Origin: Chitinophaga pollutisoli
GTDB lineage: Bacteria; Bacteroidota; Bacteroidia; Chitinophagales; Chitinophagaceae
Direction: 5' to 3'
NCBI RefSeq assembly: GCF_038396755.1
Contig: NZ_CP149822.1
Coordinates: 2,542,001 to 2,606,000, forward strand
DNA length: 64,000 bases
Numbering within the stretch: the first letter of the stretch is position 1; the number at the start of each line of letters is the position of its first letter. The translations under genes were made by a program, and so were the position numbers. A model generated the notes under the pieces. That model was not told where the DNA came from. It did no database searches and was given only the letters and a program-made list of their open reading frames with translations. This document shows positions 63,255 through 64,000 of this stretch, piece by piece.

Positions 63255-64000
63255 TTACAGGAATTTCCCTGTATAACTGTCTTTCACTTTCTTCAGTCCT
63301 TCGGGCTGACCGGCGTACAGCAGCGTTCCGCCGCCTTCGCCGCCTTCCGGCCCCAGGTCTATCACCCAATCCGCCGAGCGGATCACGTCGAGGTTGTGTT
63401 CGATCACCAGCACGCTGTGCCCCTGGTCGATGAGCGCGTTGAAAGAATCCAGCAGCTTCTTGATGTCGTGGAAGTGCAGACCGGTGGTAGGCTCGTCGAA
63501 GATGAAGAGGATATGCCCCTGCGCCTTGCCTTTGCCCAGGAACGACGCCAGCTTCACACGCTGCGCTTCCCCGCCCGAAAGCGTATCGCTCGACTGCCCC
63601 AGCTTCACATAGCCCAGGCCCACATCGCTCAACGGTTTGATCCTGGCGATAACATCTTTCTCCTCTTTAAAGAATTCGATCGCCTCATCCACGCCCAGTT
63701 CCAGGATATCGAAGATATTTTTCCCTTTGTACTGCACTTCGAGCACTTCGTCTTTGAAGCGCTTCCCGCCGCAGGTTTCGCAGGTCAGGTGTACGTCTGC
63801 CAGGAACTGCATTTCCACGATCACTTCGCCTTCGCCCTTGCAGGTGTCGCAGCGCCCGCCGTCCACGTTGAATGAAAAATGCTTGGGCTGGAAGCCGCGC
63901 ATCTTGCTCAGGGGCTGTTTGGCGAACAGGTCGCGGATTTCGTCATATGCCTTGATGTAGGTAACCGGGTTGGAACGGCTGGATTTGCCGATGGGGTTCT
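63255..64000 (-). CDS. uvrA: Excinuclease ABC subunit A, second copy (partial, N-terminus outside window)
   Basis: The C-terminal 248 residues are visible; the gene continues beyond the right edge. Motifs are the zinc module CDTCKGEG / CETCGGKRF, signature LSGGEAQRVKLASFL, Walker B ILFIFDEPTTGLHFHDI and LVIEHNLDVIRSADWVIDLGPEGGEGG (in pieces, LVIEHNLDVI, DLGPEGGEGG). Edge residues NPIGKSSRSNPVTY are the typical UvrA stretch before the zinc finger. It differs clearly from the uvrA at 40743-43621, so the genome has two UvrA paralogues. This copy shows no frameshift in the visible part. Confidence 0.93.
   Translation of the reverse strand, partial: NPIGKSSRSNPVTYIKAYDEIRDLFAKQPLSKMRGFQPKHFSFNVDGGRCDTCKGEGEVIVEMQFLADVHLTCETCGGKRFKDEVLEVQYKGKNIFDILELGVDEAIEFFKEEKDVIARIKPLSDVGLGYVKLGQSSDTLSGGEAQRVKLASFLGKGKAQGHILFIFDEPTTGLHFHDIKKLLDSFNALIDQGHSVLVIEHNLDVIRSADWVIDLGPEGGEGGGTLLYAGQPEGLKKVKDSYTGKFL

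Overview
The window looks like chromosomal DNA of a Bacteroidota species, most likely Chitinophagaceae and close to Chitinophaga. The evidence is SusC/SusD pairs with STN-domain SusC proteins, FecR anti-sigma factors, ECF sigma factors, DUF4369/TlpA thioredoxins, DUF4293, DUF6048 and DUF6452 proteins, promoters of the Bacteroidetes type (TAnnTTTG -7 box), almost no Shine-Dalgarno sites, and a fairly high GC content. No phage, integrase, transposase, rRNA or CRISPR array was seen.

Layout. 1-4.4 kb: an alpha/beta hydrolase, two small lipoproteins, and a FecR gene divergent from an ECF sigma gene. 4.4-13.7 kb: secreted esterase, ECF sigma factor, thioredoxin, SusD, SusC and FecR, all on the minus strand (transport locus 1). 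13.8-15.4 kb: a DUF1905/YdeI-like protein, a lipoprotein, and a tRNA-Ser/tRNA-Pro pair. 15.5-23.7 kb: transport locus 2, in transcription order sigma, FecR, SusC, SusD, TlpA. 24.2-28.2 kb: an M13 metallopeptidase, a membrane protein and RarA. 28.2-36.2 kb: penicillin-binding protein 1C downstream of a giant alpha-2-macroglobulin lipoprotein. 36.2-39.5 kb: a tandem ABC ATPase, an ElaA-like acetyltransferase, and a SUKH-like protein with a long Gly/Arg/Tyr-rich tail. 39.5-43.6 kb: DUF6048, DUF6452 and uvrA. 44-46 kb: two lineage-specific lipoproteins, one built from internal repeats. 46.4-52.5 kb: fabF, an MBOAT acyltransferase with two SGNH hydrolases, and a glucosaminidase-domain protein. 52.6-64 kb: housekeeping genes (aspS, an FAD oxidoreductase, sucD, an MlaE/MlaF-like ABC pair, a kinase-like orphan, DUF2059, maeB, DUF4293) and the end of a second uvrA.

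How the genes fit together. The two transport loci look like FecA/FecR/sigma-type systems: STN domain of SusC, then FecR, then ECF sigma, each with a thioredoxin-fold protein at the distal end. The neighbouring M13 peptidase would suit peptide use, but the substrate cannot be read from sequence. The A2M/PBP1C pair and the MBOAT/SGNH cluster are envelope maintenance or modification modules.

Three genes (pbpC, uvrA, the MBOAT gene) are each broken by loss of exactly one base in a homopolymer run. Adding one base back restores a full-length family protein in every case, so assembly errors are the first explanation. The most novel-looking items are the kinase-like protein at 58.6-59.6 kb, the SUKH-plus-RGG-like fusion at 38.3 kb, the repeat lipoprotein at 45.1 kb and a helically phased 11-bp repeat array at 63.04 kb. 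No clear-cut new multi-gene defence or metabolic system could be demonstrated.
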